Origin: Micromonospora_J zhanjiangensis
GTDB taxonomy: Bacteria; Actinomycetota; Actinomycetes; Mycobacteriales; Micromonosporaceae
Length of the DNA: 64,000 bases
Assembly: GCF_042650605.1 (NCBI RefSeq)
Contig: NZ_JBHSBN010000002.1
Location: 522,510 to 586,509 of the forward strand
Reading direction: 5' to 3'
In this document: positions 24,895 through 33,623 of the stretch, one piece after another
Position numbering within the stretch: position 1 is the first letter of the stretch
Layout: each line of letters opens with the position of its first letter
Made by a program: the position numbers and the translations under genes
The notes under the pieces: model-generated
What the model was told of the DNA's origin: nothing
Database searches by the model: none
Seen by the model: the letters and a program-made list of their open reading frames with translations, nothing else

Positions 24895-25992
24895 ATGCGG
24901 GTCAACCGGCTCAGGTGGCGCCTCACGCTGCTGTACTGCGCGGCGTCGGTCGCCTCCGGCATCGTGCTGCTGCTCATCGTCGTTGGACTGTCCCGCACCC
25001 TGCCACCGGCCGACGCGCCCGCGCCGCAGGGTGTCAGCGTCGAACCGGGCCTGCCCTCCGCCGCGGTGGTCCGGCTCAGCGGGTACCAGTCGGAAATCCT
25101 GATCCTGCCGGGCATCGCGCTGGCCATCATGGCCGTGCTCTCGCTCGCGGTGGGCTGGGTGATCGCCGGCCGGATTGTTCACCCCGTGCGCACGATGACC
25201 GGGCGCCTGCAGCAGATATCGGGCCGCAACGTGCACGAGCGGCTCGCGATGGCGGGTCCCCGCGACGAGCTCAAGGACCTCGCGGACACTGTCGACGGGC
25301 TGCTCGGCCGGCTGGAGATCGCGCTGGACGGGCACAAGCGGTTCGTCGCCAACGCCGCGCACGAGCTGCGCACGCCGCTGACCGTCGAGCACGCCCTGCT
25401 TGAGGAGCCGCTCATCGACCCTGACGCGACCGTCGAGGCGTACCGGGCCAACTTCGAACGCCTGATCGCGGTCAACCGGGAGCGGGGCCGGCTGCTGGAA
25501 TCGCTGCTGACACTGGCCGGCAGCGAGCACGGCCGGGGCCGGGCGGAGCCGGTGGACCTCGCCGGGCTGGCCGAGCAGGCGGTACGCGACCGGGCGGCCG
25601 AGTTCGACCGACACGGGCTGCGGGTGAAAACGATGATCCGGCCCGCCCGGCTGCTCGGCGATCCGATGCTGATCGGGCGGCTGGTGGCCAACCTGTGCGA
25701 CAACGCCGCGCACTACAACGTTCCCGGCGGGGTGGCCGAGGTGGCCACCCGCCTCGCCGCCGGCCAGGCGCTCCTGGTCGTCACAAACACGGGTCCGGTG
25801 GTACCAGCTGAGGAGATGGACCGACTGTTCGAACCCTTCCAGCGCATGCGGCGGGTGGCCGACGACACCCACCACGGGCTGGGCCTGTCGATCGTGCGGG
25901 CGATCGCCGTCGCCCACGGCGCCGTGCTCACGGCCCACGCGCATCCCGAGGGCGGGCTCACCGTCGAGATCAGCTTCCCGGCTATGTCGTGA
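24895..25992 (+). CDS. Two-component sensor histidine kinase
   Basis: 365 residues. Two membrane helices (about 12-32 and 70-92) enclose a short external loop of about 38 residues, then a HAMP domain, then HisKA with VANAAHELRTPLT (phospho-His156), and a HATPase domain with LVANLCDNAAHYN (N box) and HHGLGLSIVRAIA (G box). The tiny sensor loop is typical of intramembrane-sensing kinases paired with antibiotic-export ABC transporters. It is encoded directly after its regulator. Confidence 0.92.
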   Translation: MRVNRLRWRLTLLYCAASVASGIVLLLIVVGLSRTLPPADAPAPQGVSVEPGLPSAAVVRLSGYQSEILILPGIALAIMAVLSLAVGWVIAGRIVHPVRTMTGRLQQISGRNVHERLAMAGPRDELKDLADTVDGLLGRLEIALDGHKRFVANAAHELRTPLTVEHALLEEPLIDPDATVEAYRANFERLIAVNRERGRLLESLLTLAGSEHGRGRAEPVDLAGLAEQAVRDRAAEFDRHGLRVKTMIRPARLLGDPMLIGRLVANLCDNAAHYNVPGGVAEVATRLAAGQALLVVTNTGPVVPAEEMDRLFEPFQRMRRVADDTHHGLGLSIVRAIAVAHGAVLTAHAHPEGGLTVEISFPAMS

Positions 25993-26323
25993 CCCCGGCG
26001 GTACGTGCTGCTGCATAAGCGCCGGGCCGAGAGCGGCACAGGTCAACGCGATACAGGCCCAGACCTGGCCACCACACGACACACGCTCATCGGCATGTCC
26101 GCATGTCGAGCCGCTGTTACGGGCTGTCACGCCAGGGTAGCGATCGGATCGCGGCTGAACTTCGCCGAGGCGGTCCACGGATGCGAAACTGCGGCGGTGA
26201 GTTGGTCGCTCTTCGTGGTGCCGCTGGACGGTCTTTCCCGGGATGGCATGTCCGACTGGATTGCGTCGGCCGAGTTTACGCGAGGCATACCCGAACAGGC
26301 TCCACAGGCGCTGCCCCGCCTGC
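25993..26323. other. Gene-free stretch
   Basis: About 330 bp between the kinase stop and the end of the next, opposing, broken gene. I see no supported coding frame, repeat or hairpin in it. Confidence 0.4.
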
Positions 26324-27271
26324 TCAACTTCGCGTCGAAACCCGATCTTTGCTCCGGGATCCGGGTTGACAGAAGAGCATGCCGGCTCTGATGGCGGTGT
26401 CCATCGCTGTGACGGTGTTGGGTCCGGTGGTGGTGTCGCCAGCCCTGACGTGGCCTGTCATCTGGTCGAGCAGTTTGAGTACGGAAGGCATGTAGCCGGG
26501 GTCGATCTGGACGAGGGCGTTGGGGTTGACTCCTGTCGTCGTCGTCTTCGGTGGGCTCGTCGTTGCGGCGGGCCGCGTGGGCGAGCGACTCCACCCGTCG
26601 GGCGAGGGCGGTCGGGTTGAGGACGGCGGCGATGTCGAATGGGAAGGCGACTCCGGGTTCGGGGCGTACCCATTGGCCGGTGATGGCGTGGACCTGTTTG
26701 GGTGAGCGGCGGGCCCACCAGTCGGCGTCGCCGCGGACGGCGGAGGTCCCTGCTCTGACGACGAGGTCGGCGCGGCCGCCCAGCGGGTCGGTGATGGTGC
26801 CGCTGGCCAGGTTGTCGCCGGTGATGGTGAACTGGCCGTTGATGGTGTGTCCGCCGGCGTCCCGGTAGGTCACGGCGACCTGGACCGCGGGGGCCGAGCG
26901 GATCCGATCGGCGGCTCCGCGCAAGGCCGACGCCGGGAGTCGGACATGTACCTGACCACGAACACCACTGCCGCGATCCCGAGCAACAGGACCAATGCTC
27001 CCGCGATCCCACCGAACAGCCACCACCGGCGAGATCCTCCCGTCCGTGCCGCGGGTCTCGATGGTGGACTTGCCGGCGGTACCGGCGGCCAGGTCTGCGG
27101 CCGGTGAGGATCGACGAGCGGCATGCCTGCGTCCGACGGCTGATGGTCTGGACGGCCAGGCTGCGGTGCCGACCACGGCGAGGCTCCTGCCGGAGAATCA
27201 GACGAGGTACCACCAGGCTGGCGCGCCTGCGATGCAGGGAAGGCTGAGACGCCCGGATGCCGTCCCGTCAA
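26324..27271 (-). pseudogene. Broken membrane-anchored protein gene with two frameshifts
   Basis: Three frames read in succession give one coherent protein. First comes a Pro/Ser-rich cytoplasmic head and a membrane helix (WWLFGGIAGALVLLLGIAAVVFVVRY), down to about 26945. Then, in a second frame, comes an external domain (QVHVRLPASALRGAADRIRSAPAVQVAVTYRDAGGHTI...RADLVVRAGTSAVRGDADWWARRSPKQVHAITGQW...) to about 26540. The third frame begins VNPNALVQIDPGYMPSVLKLLDQM and ends at 26324. The segment with consecutive acidic codons precedes the second shift. Family unknown. The two shifts make decay more likely than a single sequencing error. Confidence 0.6.
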
Positions 27272-27640
27272 TGCGCGTACGCCGGACGCCGTGACCGCGC
27301 AGCGACGACTGTCGTTACCGCTTACTTCCGGTTGGCGGGCGGATGAGAGTGACCTGGCCGCGCCCGCGCAACAAGAGGTACGACGGCACTGCGCGTATAC
27401 CCGCCCCCGCGCTCGGTTGAGCGCTCATGCTCCGCGTGTCTCGCACATCGTGTCCGGGGTGCCGGCCGGTGACGGCGGCAGGCTCGAGGTTGCCGCGCCC
27501 GTAGGGCCGGGAGTGGGGATGGCTGTGTGTGTTCCGCCGTGATCGTGGCTGAGCCAGGAGGCCCTTGTTGCATCCTCGGTCGATTCCTCGACGGGTTGTT
27601 GGCGTTCGAGGAGGCCTGAGTCGGCAACGAGCTACCCGGT
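27272..27640. other. Gene-free stretch
   Basis: About 370 bp before the promoter region of the 27752 gene. No frame here has family resemblance. The GC-poorer segment near 27560-27640 could be an old mobile-element edge, but nothing identifiable remains. Confidence 0.35.
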
Positions 27641-27713
27641 GATGACAAAGTCATCCCAAAGCGTTGACGGTGTCATCTCGATTGCCTACGCTGGCTGTGA
27701 TGACGCCGTCATC
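27641..27713 (+). promoter_or_regulatory. Promoter bracketed by two identical-type operators
   Basis: A sigma-70-like promoter, TTGACG (27664-27669) with 17 bp spacing to TACGCT (27687-27692), lies between two palindromes of the form GATGAC-N3-GTCATC at 27641-27655 and 27699-27713. A further GTCATC half-site lies in the spacer. The second palindrome covers the start of transcription, so a dimeric repressor bound at both would close the promoter. The TetR gene at 29562 in the same unit is the obvious candidate. Confidence 0.65.
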
Positions 27714-27751
27714 TTGCATCGCCGGGGCCACGCAATCGTCGAGGAGTATCG

Positions 27752-28753
27752 ATGAAAATTTTTCTCACGGGCGGATCGGGCTTCGCCGGAGGAGCAATCC
27801 TCCGGCGGCTGGTCAACGACGGGCACACGGTGCACGCGCTCGCGCGGTCCGCGGCGGCCGCGGACGCGATCACATCGGCCGGCGGGCTCCCGGTCAGCGG
27901 TGACCTGTTGGACCTGGTCAAGTCCGGCAGCGGGCCTGCATGGCTACAGATTCTCAGCGAGGTCGACGCCGTGGTGCACTCGGCGGCCTTCATGGCCTTC
28001 TGGGGACCCGACCAGGTTTTCGTCGACCGCAACCTGCTGCCGACCCGCGCCCTCTACCAGGTCGCCGTGGAGGCACGGGTCAAGCGATTCGTCTTGGTGT
28101 CCGCGGCCAGTGTCTCCACCGGCACCAATCACGACCACACCGTCGACGAAAACTCTGACACGGGCAAGGCGAACATCGCCTACAGCCGCGTGAAGCTCCG
28201 CACCGAGCAGGAACTGCTTGCCCTGCCGCACGGGAACACGTCCCTGGTCGTCATCCGGCCGCCGTTCCTGTGGGGCCAGGGCATGACCCACACCTTGCAG
28301 GGATTCATCGACTCCGTCGAAGCCGGCCGATTCGCCTGGATCGACGGAGGGCGGCACATGGTCGACTTCTGCCACGTCGACAACCTCGCCCACATCATCA
28401 CGCTGGCGCTCGACCGTGGGGATCACGGCTTGATCTGCTACGTCACCGACGGCAGCCCTCGGCCCGCCCGCGACTTCTTCACCCCTCTGCTGGCCACCCG
28501 CGGCGTCGACGTCAGCGCGGCCAACAGCGTTCCCCGGGCAGTCGCCTCACCTCTGGCCACGCTCATGCAGACCGCCGCGAAAGCGCGTCGCAGCGCCACC
28601 GCACCACCGCTCACCCCTTGGATCATCTCGTTCATGGGCCGCGACCGCGTCTACGACATCACCCGCGCACGACTTCGACTGGGCTATCAGCCGGCGATCA
28701 CCGTGGAAGAAGGACTCCGGCAAATGGCGCAGCCCCACGCCCTGGGCCGCTGA
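27752..28753 (+). CDS. Extended SDR / NAD-dependent epimerase-dehydratase family protein
   Basis: 333 residues. N-terminal NAD(P) motif FLTGGSGFAGGAI, acidic DLLDL, VDAVVHSAAF, a catalytic YSRVK (Tyr-x3-Lys) preceded by VLVSAASVS, and RPPFLWGQGM. This is the pattern of 3-beta-hydroxysteroid dehydrogenase/dihydroflavonol reductase-type extended SDRs. GAGGAG precedes the ATG at 27752. It is the first gene after the double-operator promoter; the ECH remnant and TetR gene follow on the same strand. Confidence 0.88.
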   Translation: MKIFLTGGSGFAGGAILRRLVNDGHTVHALARSAAAADAITSAGGLPVSGDLLDLVKSGSGPAWLQILSEVDAVVHSAAFMAFWGPDQVFVDRNLLPTRALYQVAVEARVKRFVLVSAASVSTGTNHDHTVDENSDTGKANIAYSRVKLRTEQELLALPHGNTSLVVIRPPFLWGQGMTHTLQGFIDSVEAGRFAWIDGGRHMVDFCHVDNLAHIITLALDRGDHGLICYVTDGSPRPARDFFTPLLATRGVDVSAANSVPRAVASPLATLMQTAAKARRSATAPPLTPWIISFMGRDRVYDITRARLRLGYQPAITVEEGLRQMAQPHALGR

Positions 28754-28793
28754 ACCTCGCGTCTACGCCACCCGACCAGCGAAAGGAATCTCC

Positions 28794-29484
28794 ATGAAGC
28801 AGTTCACAGTGGATGACCAGACGTCGAAGGCACGTCGAGTCACGTTCGCCAGTCCACCGTTCAACCTGATCGGCGCGGACACTGTGGCTGAACTGTTGGA
28901 CGTCGTCGACCGTCTGAGCGGCGAGGAACAGGCCAGCGTCGTCATCTTCGACAGCGCAACGCCGGGATTTTTCTTCAACCACGTCGACGGCGACCAGATC
29001 CCGGCCATCGCGGACATGGCCGGCAGCGGGCCCTTGCCCGGGTTCGTCGAACTCGGCATGCGCTTGGCTGCCGCACCGTTCGTCAGCATCGCGTCGATCC
29101 GGGGACGTACCCGTGGCGGCGGCGCGGAGTACACCGCCGCCTTCGACCTGCGCTACGCCAGCCGGGAACAGGCGGTCTTCTGCCAGCCCGAGGTCGGCCG
29201 CGATCCCCGACGCCGAACTCGACGACTTCGTCAACGCTGTGGCCCGGCGTATCGCCAGCTTCGACAAGCAAGCCATCACGGCGGTCAAAACCCAGGTGAA
29301 CCGCTCCACCTTGCCGCCGGAGGAGAACCTGCTGGCGTCGTTCGTCGAGTCCGCCCGATCCACCACGGGACCTGGCGTCGAGGCTCGAGGGCGGGCCGTC
29401 GGCAAACTCATCGCCCAGACCGGGATCGACGACTTCGAACGAAACCTGGGCTACCACCTCGAGTCACTGGCCGAGCAGCCGTAG
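28794..29484 (+). pseudogene. Enoyl-CoA hydratase/isomerase-family gene with internal deletion and frameshift
   Basis: The N-terminal two thirds (MKQFTVDDQTSKARRVTFASPPFNLIG... to EQAVFCQPEVG) has the crotonase fold, with the FVSIASIRGRTRGGGAEYTAAFDLRYAS oxyanion segment. At about 29205 the frame changes directly into the C-terminal part (AIPDAELDDFVNAVARRIASFDKQAITAVKTQVN...). The 50-70 residues that normally separate EVG from AIPDAELD are missing. The product cannot be an intact hydratase. The first frame runs on to 29552 as an unrelated tail. Confidence 0.75.
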
Positions 29485-29561
29485 CAGCCTCAGGGGCTGG
29501 TAGCCACAACCCTTCGTCTACGGTCGGCAAAGGCGTCCTAACCCGGCCATAGGATGAACGG

Positions 29562-30167
29562 ATGATCCGCGCTGAAACGGCCGCCGCGACACGCCAGGCC
29601 CTGCTCGAAGCGGCGGCCGAGCTGCTTGACCACGGCGGCCTCGAAGCCGTGACCCTCCGTGCCGTTGGAGCGCGGGCAGGGGTCACCCGTGGGGCCCCCT
29701 ACCGGCACTTCCCGGACAAAGAACACCTCATGATCGCGGTCGGCAGCCATGCCTGGGACGAACTCGGTCAACGAATTGGCGCCATCCACCGAGACCCCAA
29801 CCTCACACCGGCCGCAAAGCTGCGGGCCCTCCTCGCCGCTTTCATCAACCTCGCCCGCCGCCAACCCCATCTCTATCGTCTGATGTTCAGCAGCCCCGCC
29901 AGCGATCCCACCGCGTTCGCCCGGGCTGCCCAGCCCACGCAGGACGAATCCCTGCAAGTAGTCGCCGCCGTGACCGGCGAACACCACGCCCGCCGATACG
30001 CCGCCCTACTCCTCGCCAGCGCCGACGGCATCGCCGGCATGGAACTCACCGGCCAGCTCGAAGGCGACAAATGGCACACCACCGCCGAAGAGCTGATCGA
30101 CACCCTCGTCACCATGGTCGCCGCTCAAAACCGCGGAAGCGCTGCGGAAGCGGCGGGCAGTTCCTGA
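29562..30167 (+). CDS. TetR-family transcriptional regulator
   Basis: 201 residues. HTH: RQALLEAAAELLDHGGLEAVTLRAVGARAGVTRGAPYRHFPDKEHLM, with a TetR_C_33/WHG-like ligand domain (RQPHLYRLMFSSPASDP..., ASADGIAGMELTGQLEGDKWHTT). It lies downstream of the SDR and broken hydratase genes on the same strand. It is the likely repressor for the two GATGAC-N3-GTCATC sites at 27641-27713 (inference). Confidence 0.9.
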   Translation: MIRAETAAATRQALLEAAAELLDHGGLEAVTLRAVGARAGVTRGAPYRHFPDKEHLMIAVGSHAWDELGQRIGAIHRDPNLTPAAKLRALLAAFINLARRQPHLYRLMFSSPASDPTAFARAAQPTQDESLQVVAAVTGEHHARRYAALLLASADGIAGMELTGQLEGDKWHTTAEELIDTLVTMVAAQNRGSAAEAAGSS

Positions 30168-30258
30168 CACATTCTCGACCAGGCGGGGGCGAAGAAGCCA
30201 CCCGCACGGGCACCCTCGCCTCCGTACTACGGCACGTACCGAATCCGCAAGGAATCAA

Positions 30259-31428
30259 TCAGGTAGGCGGGGCCGTCGCTTCGGCCTTTCGCTGCATCCA
30301 GGTCCTGGCCTGGTCGACCAGTTGTTGCGGCGCGTCGGGGGCAAAGCTGGCGACGAGATTGTCCGCCGACGCCCGGCCGGCTGCCTCGGCACGGGAGAAC
30401 ATCGCTGTTTCGTACGCGGTAAGCGCGGATTCCACGTCGGAGTGTTCCGCCAACGCGGCGCCGAGCTCCGCGGCGTCGAGCAGCGCGAGGTTCGCTCCCT
30501 GCCCGGCAAACGGGGACATCACATGCGCCGCGTCGCCGAGCAGGGTCACGCCGGCGGTCCGTGCCCACCTCAGCCCCACCGGAAGAGCGTAGATCGGGCG
30601 CGGAACCAGGGGCCCTTCGCCCTTGCCGATCAGCGCGCGGAGGCCGGGCGCGAAGTCGTGGAAGATCTCCAGCAGCCGCTGACGAGTGCCGCCCGGGTCG
30701 GTGGGATCTACGAGCCTGCGGGCCCAGTTCTCATCGCTCTGGACCGCAAAATACATTCTGATCATGCCGCCACCGTTGCGCTGGGCGATGATCCCGTGGC
30801 CTTCCGCGAAGGCGTACATCGACCCCGGCCCGACCAGCTTCGCCGCCTCGCGATGCGTTGCATCGACATCAGACAGAAGATCCTCGACGAAGGACACGCC
30901 GGAGTAGAGGGGGACCGCGTCCGTCAGCAGCGAGCGCACCTTCGACCGGGAGCCGTCTGCGCCCACCAGGACCTCGGCCTCCACGATCTCACCGTTACCC
31001 ATGGTGAGCTCCGTGCGCCCGCCGCCCAGCCGTGTCACCGAGGTCACCCTCGCGTTCCAGCGGATAACACCCTCGGGTAGCGATTCGACCAGCAGGCGCC
31101 TCAGGTCGCCGCGGTTCACCTCGGGCCGCACGCCGGCGCCGCCCTCGTACGCCAGATCGAAATGTACGGTCCCGAACCTGTCGACAAGGCGTGTCGTCTC
31201 CCCTGCGTCCCGCGAGATCGAGCGAAACTCCTCGAACAGGCCGGCATCGGCGAGCGCCCGCTGACCTGAATCCTCGTTCAGGCCGAGCGTGCCGCCCGCG
31301 TCGCGGGCCCCCGACGAAGCGTCAAGCTCGTAAACCGTCGACGGGATCCCGCGTAGGTGCAGGATGCGGGCCAGAGTCAGACCGCCCAGCCCACCTCCGA
31401 CAATCGTCACGTGTCCCGTGGCCGCCAA
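30259..31428 (-). CDS. FAD-dependent monooxygenase, TetX-like
   Basis: 389 residues of a class A flavoprotein hydroxylase. The Rossmann motif GGGLGGLTLARIL is at residues 11-23, GADGSRSKVR is the DG motif, and LLGDAAHVMSPFAGQGANLALLDAAELG is the GD motif that binds the FAD ribityl chain. The overall layout (HVTIVGGG start, EDSGQRAL segment, PFAGQGAN) resembles tetracycline-inactivating monooxygenases and related antibiotic- or polyketide-modifying enzymes. Whether it destroys a drug or tailors a metabolite cannot be told. Encoded in the island, divergent from the LacI gene at 31627. Confidence 0.87.
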   Translation of the reverse strand: MAATGHVTIVGGGLGGLTLARILHLRGIPSTVYELDASSGARDAGGTLGLNEDSGQRALADAGLFEEFRSISRDAGETTRLVDRFGTVHFDLAYEGGAGVRPEVNRGDLRRLLVESLPEGVIRWNARVTSVTRLGGGRTELTMGNGEIVEAEVLVGADGSRSKVRSLLTDAVPLYSGVSFVEDLLSDVDATHREAAKLVGPGSMYAFAEGHGIIAQRNGGGMIRMYFAVQSDENWARRLVDPTDPGGTRQRLLEIFHDFAPGLRALIGKGEGPLVPRPIYALPVGLRWARTAGVTLLGDAAHVMSPFAGQGANLALLDAAELGAALAEHSDVESALTAYETAMFSRAEAAGRASADNLVASFAPDAPQQLVDQARTWMQRKAEATAPPT

Positions 31429-31601
31429 TTCCCCACCGTCCTTCGTTGCCGGCTGGCTTGCCTGCCAAATCTAGCCGGGTAGTTCCGAAGTCAGGGGTCG
31501 ATGTCTGGGCATGAAGGGAGGGGTGTCCAAGATCACCTTGTGACGCAAGGCTGCTGCGCCCTGGGCCTCTGCTTGACGTCGCACTTTCCACAATGCACCA
31601 T

Positions 31602-31615
31602 GTTAAACGATTAAC
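31602..31615. promoter_or_regulatory. Palindromic operator ahead of the LacI gene
   Basis: GTTAA-ACGA-TTAAC lies 11 bp before the LacI start codon, with a TTGACG -35-like box at 31573. Position and symmetry suggest autorepression by the LacI protein. Confidence 0.5.
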
Positions 31616-31626
31616 AGAGGATGGCC

Positions 31627-32682
31627 ATGGGTGCGCGGGTTACATTGCGGTCGGTCGCTGAGGCAGCCGGAGTCTCGACGGCTGCGGTGTCGTACGCCTT
31701 CAACCGCCCGGACCGGTTGTCCAGCGAGATGCGGTCGCGGATCCTCGCCGTGGCACGCGAACTCGGTTACTCCGGCCCGGATGCCGCCGCGAGGTCGTTG
31801 CGGACCGGGCGGGCCAACGCGATCGGCGTCATCTTCACGACCGGGCTGACGTACGCCTTCAGCGACCCCTACGTCCTTGCCCTGCTCGGCGGCCTCGCCG
31901 AGACCCTGGCGCACAGCCGTACGAGTCTGGTGCTCATCCCGTTCGCGCCGGTCGTCGCCGGGCTCAGCGACGCGGAGGTACGTGAGTCGCTCGACGCCGT
32001 GCACAGGGCGGTCATCGACGGCGCGGTGGCCGACGGGCTCACCGACGACCATCCGGCCGTCCGTGCCCTGTCCGACCGTTCGCTACCCCTGGTCCGCTCC
32101 TCCGACACTGCGGCAGGTCGCTGCGTAATGATCGACGACCGGCAGGCGGGTCGGGAGATCGGACGTCACCTTGCCGACCTCGGCCACCACGAGGTCGCGG
32201 TGGTGGTCTCCTCCCCGAGCGAGCCGGGTCGCATTGTCACGCCCGCAGACGAGGCAGCGCTCTACCCGTACTCGCGGCATCGGCTCGCCGGCATCCGCGA
32301 GGCGCTGCCCGCTGGTGCCCGAGTGCGCGTCGTCAGTGGCGGAAACAACGCCGACGCCACCGGGCACCTGGCGGCGACAGCTCTCCTCGCGGCCCCCGAC
32401 CGTCCGACGGCGATTGCCGCGGATAGCGACGTGCTCGCCGCCGCCGTCGTCGAGGTCGCCACGGTTCAGGGGCTTCGCGTCGGACACGACGTGTCGGTCA
32501 CCGGCTTCGATGACGTGCCCCTGGCGGCCTCGACCGGGTTGACCACCGTCCGTCAGCCCATCCACGAGAAGGGCCGGCTGATGGCACGCATGTTGCTCGA
32601 CCCGGACAACACACCGAATCGCCTGACCCTGCCGACCGAACTCGTCGTCCGCTCCAGCACCGGCCTCGTTCCGAATCGCTGA
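31627..32682 (+). CDS. LacI-family transcriptional regulator
   Basis: 351 residues. The N-terminal HTH and hinge are TLRSVAEAAGVSTAAVSYAFNRPDRLSSEMRSRILAVARELGY and AARSLRTGRANAIGV. The periplasmic-binding-like domain ends in VSVTGFDDVPLAASTGLTTVRQP, the usual signature of effector-binding LacI proteins. ATG 31627 was preferred over 31621 because AGAGG is then 6 nt upstream. It is followed 17 bp later by nat, suggesting one transcript through the acetyltransferase and reductase genes. Confidence 0.92.
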   Translation: MGARVTLRSVAEAAGVSTAAVSYAFNRPDRLSSEMRSRILAVARELGYSGPDAAARSLRTGRANAIGVIFTTGLTYAFSDPYVLALLGGLAETLAHSRTSLVLIPFAPVVAGLSDAEVRESLDAVHRAVIDGAVADGLTDDHPAVRALSDRSLPLVRSSDTAAGRCVMIDDRQAGREIGRHLADLGHHEVAVVVSSPSEPGRIVTPADEAALYPYSRHRLAGIREALPAGARVRVVSGGNNADATGHLAATALLAAPDRPTAIAADSDVLAAAVVEVATVQGLRVGHDVSVTGFDDVPLAASTGLTTVRQPIHEKGRLMARMLLDPDNTPNRLTLPTELVVRSSTGLVPNR

Positions 32683-32699
32683 CGTGAGAGGAATGTGAC

Positions 32700-33623
32700 A
32701 TGATCCTTCGACAGGCTTCGCCACTGGGAGACACAAGCTCCACGACCCATTGGCGGATCGACGCACTCGATGTCGACGCTTACCTGCGTCGGGTCGGTCA
32801 CCGCAGGCCCACCGCACCGGACGGTGCGACGCTCCGCAACCTGCATCGGGCCCACATCGCCGCGATCATCTTCGAGAACCTGGACGTGATGCTCGGCCGG
32901 GGCGTCGAGGTGGACCTGCCGCGGGTGCAGGACAAACTCGTCCACGCCGGCCGCGGCGGGTACTGCTACGAGCACAACGTGCTCTTCGGCGGGGTACTCC
33001 AGCACCTCGGCTATCGGGTGGACCGGCTGCTCGCCCGTACCGGCGACCCGGCCGAGCAGCCGCGCCCACGCTCGCACCTGGTCCTGCGGGTCGACGACGG
33101 CGACCAGGTGTGGCTGGCCGACGTGGGCTTCGGCTCCGGCCTGCTCGAACCGGTGCCACTGGTCGAGGACGCCCCGCAGCGACAAGGCGCGTGGGAGTAC
33201 CAACTCCGGCGCGGCACGGACGGCGCCTGGCGGTTGCAGGAGCGGACCATCGACACCTGGACCACCCTGCTGACCTTCACCGAGGAGCCGCAGTACCCGG
33301 TCGACGTCGAGTTCGCCAACCACAACACCGCCACCAGCCCATACTCGCCGTTCACCCAGCAGTGCATCGTCGTCCACAAGGACGACACGACGGTCCGGCG
33401 TCTCATCGGCCGCGACTACAGCAAGGAACGCCCCGGTGCCGCGACCCGCACCCGAACGCTGACCGACGAGGAGTACGGCGCCGTCCTCAACGCCGAGTTC
33501 GGCCTTGCCCTGAGCCCGCCGGAAATCCAGACCCTCGTCGCCACCCTCGCCCCACCAGGCGTAGACCGCCCCACCGCTCCGGACCTGGAACTCCGACCAC
33601 CGCCTGGAGATAACGATGCGTGA
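32700..33623 (+). CDS. nat: Arylamine N-acetyltransferase
   Basis: 307 residues. The catalytic triad is visible: Cys89 in GRGGYCYEHN (RGGxCxExN motif), His126 in RSHLVLRV and Asp141 in LADVGFG. IIFENLDVMLGRG and the C-terminal barrel (VEFANHNTATSPYSPFTQ) complete the family. It transfers acetyl from acetyl-CoA to arylamines or hydrazines, and can confer resistance to such drugs. It overlaps the flavin reductase gene by 8 bp. Confidence 0.93.
   Translation: MILRQASPLGDTSSTTHWRIDALDVDAYLRRVGHRRPTAPDGATLRNLHRAHIAAIIFENLDVMLGRGVEVDLPRVQDKLVHAGRGGYCYEHNVLFGGVLQHLGYRVDRLLARTGDPAEQPRPRSHLVLRVDDGDQVWLADVGFGSGLLEPVPLVEDAPQRQGAWEYQLRRGTDGAWRLQERTIDTWTTLLTFTEEPQYPVDVEFANHNTATSPYSPFTQQCIVVHKDDTTVRRLIGRDYSKERPGAATRTRTLTDEEYGAVLNAEFGLALSPPEIQTLVATLAPPGVDRPTAPDLELRPPPGDNDA

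Noticed and set aside
26324..27271. Programmed ribosomal frameshifting as explanation of the three-frame gene
   Set aside because: No slippery heptamer or downstream structure is visible at either junction, and other genes of the island are also broken.
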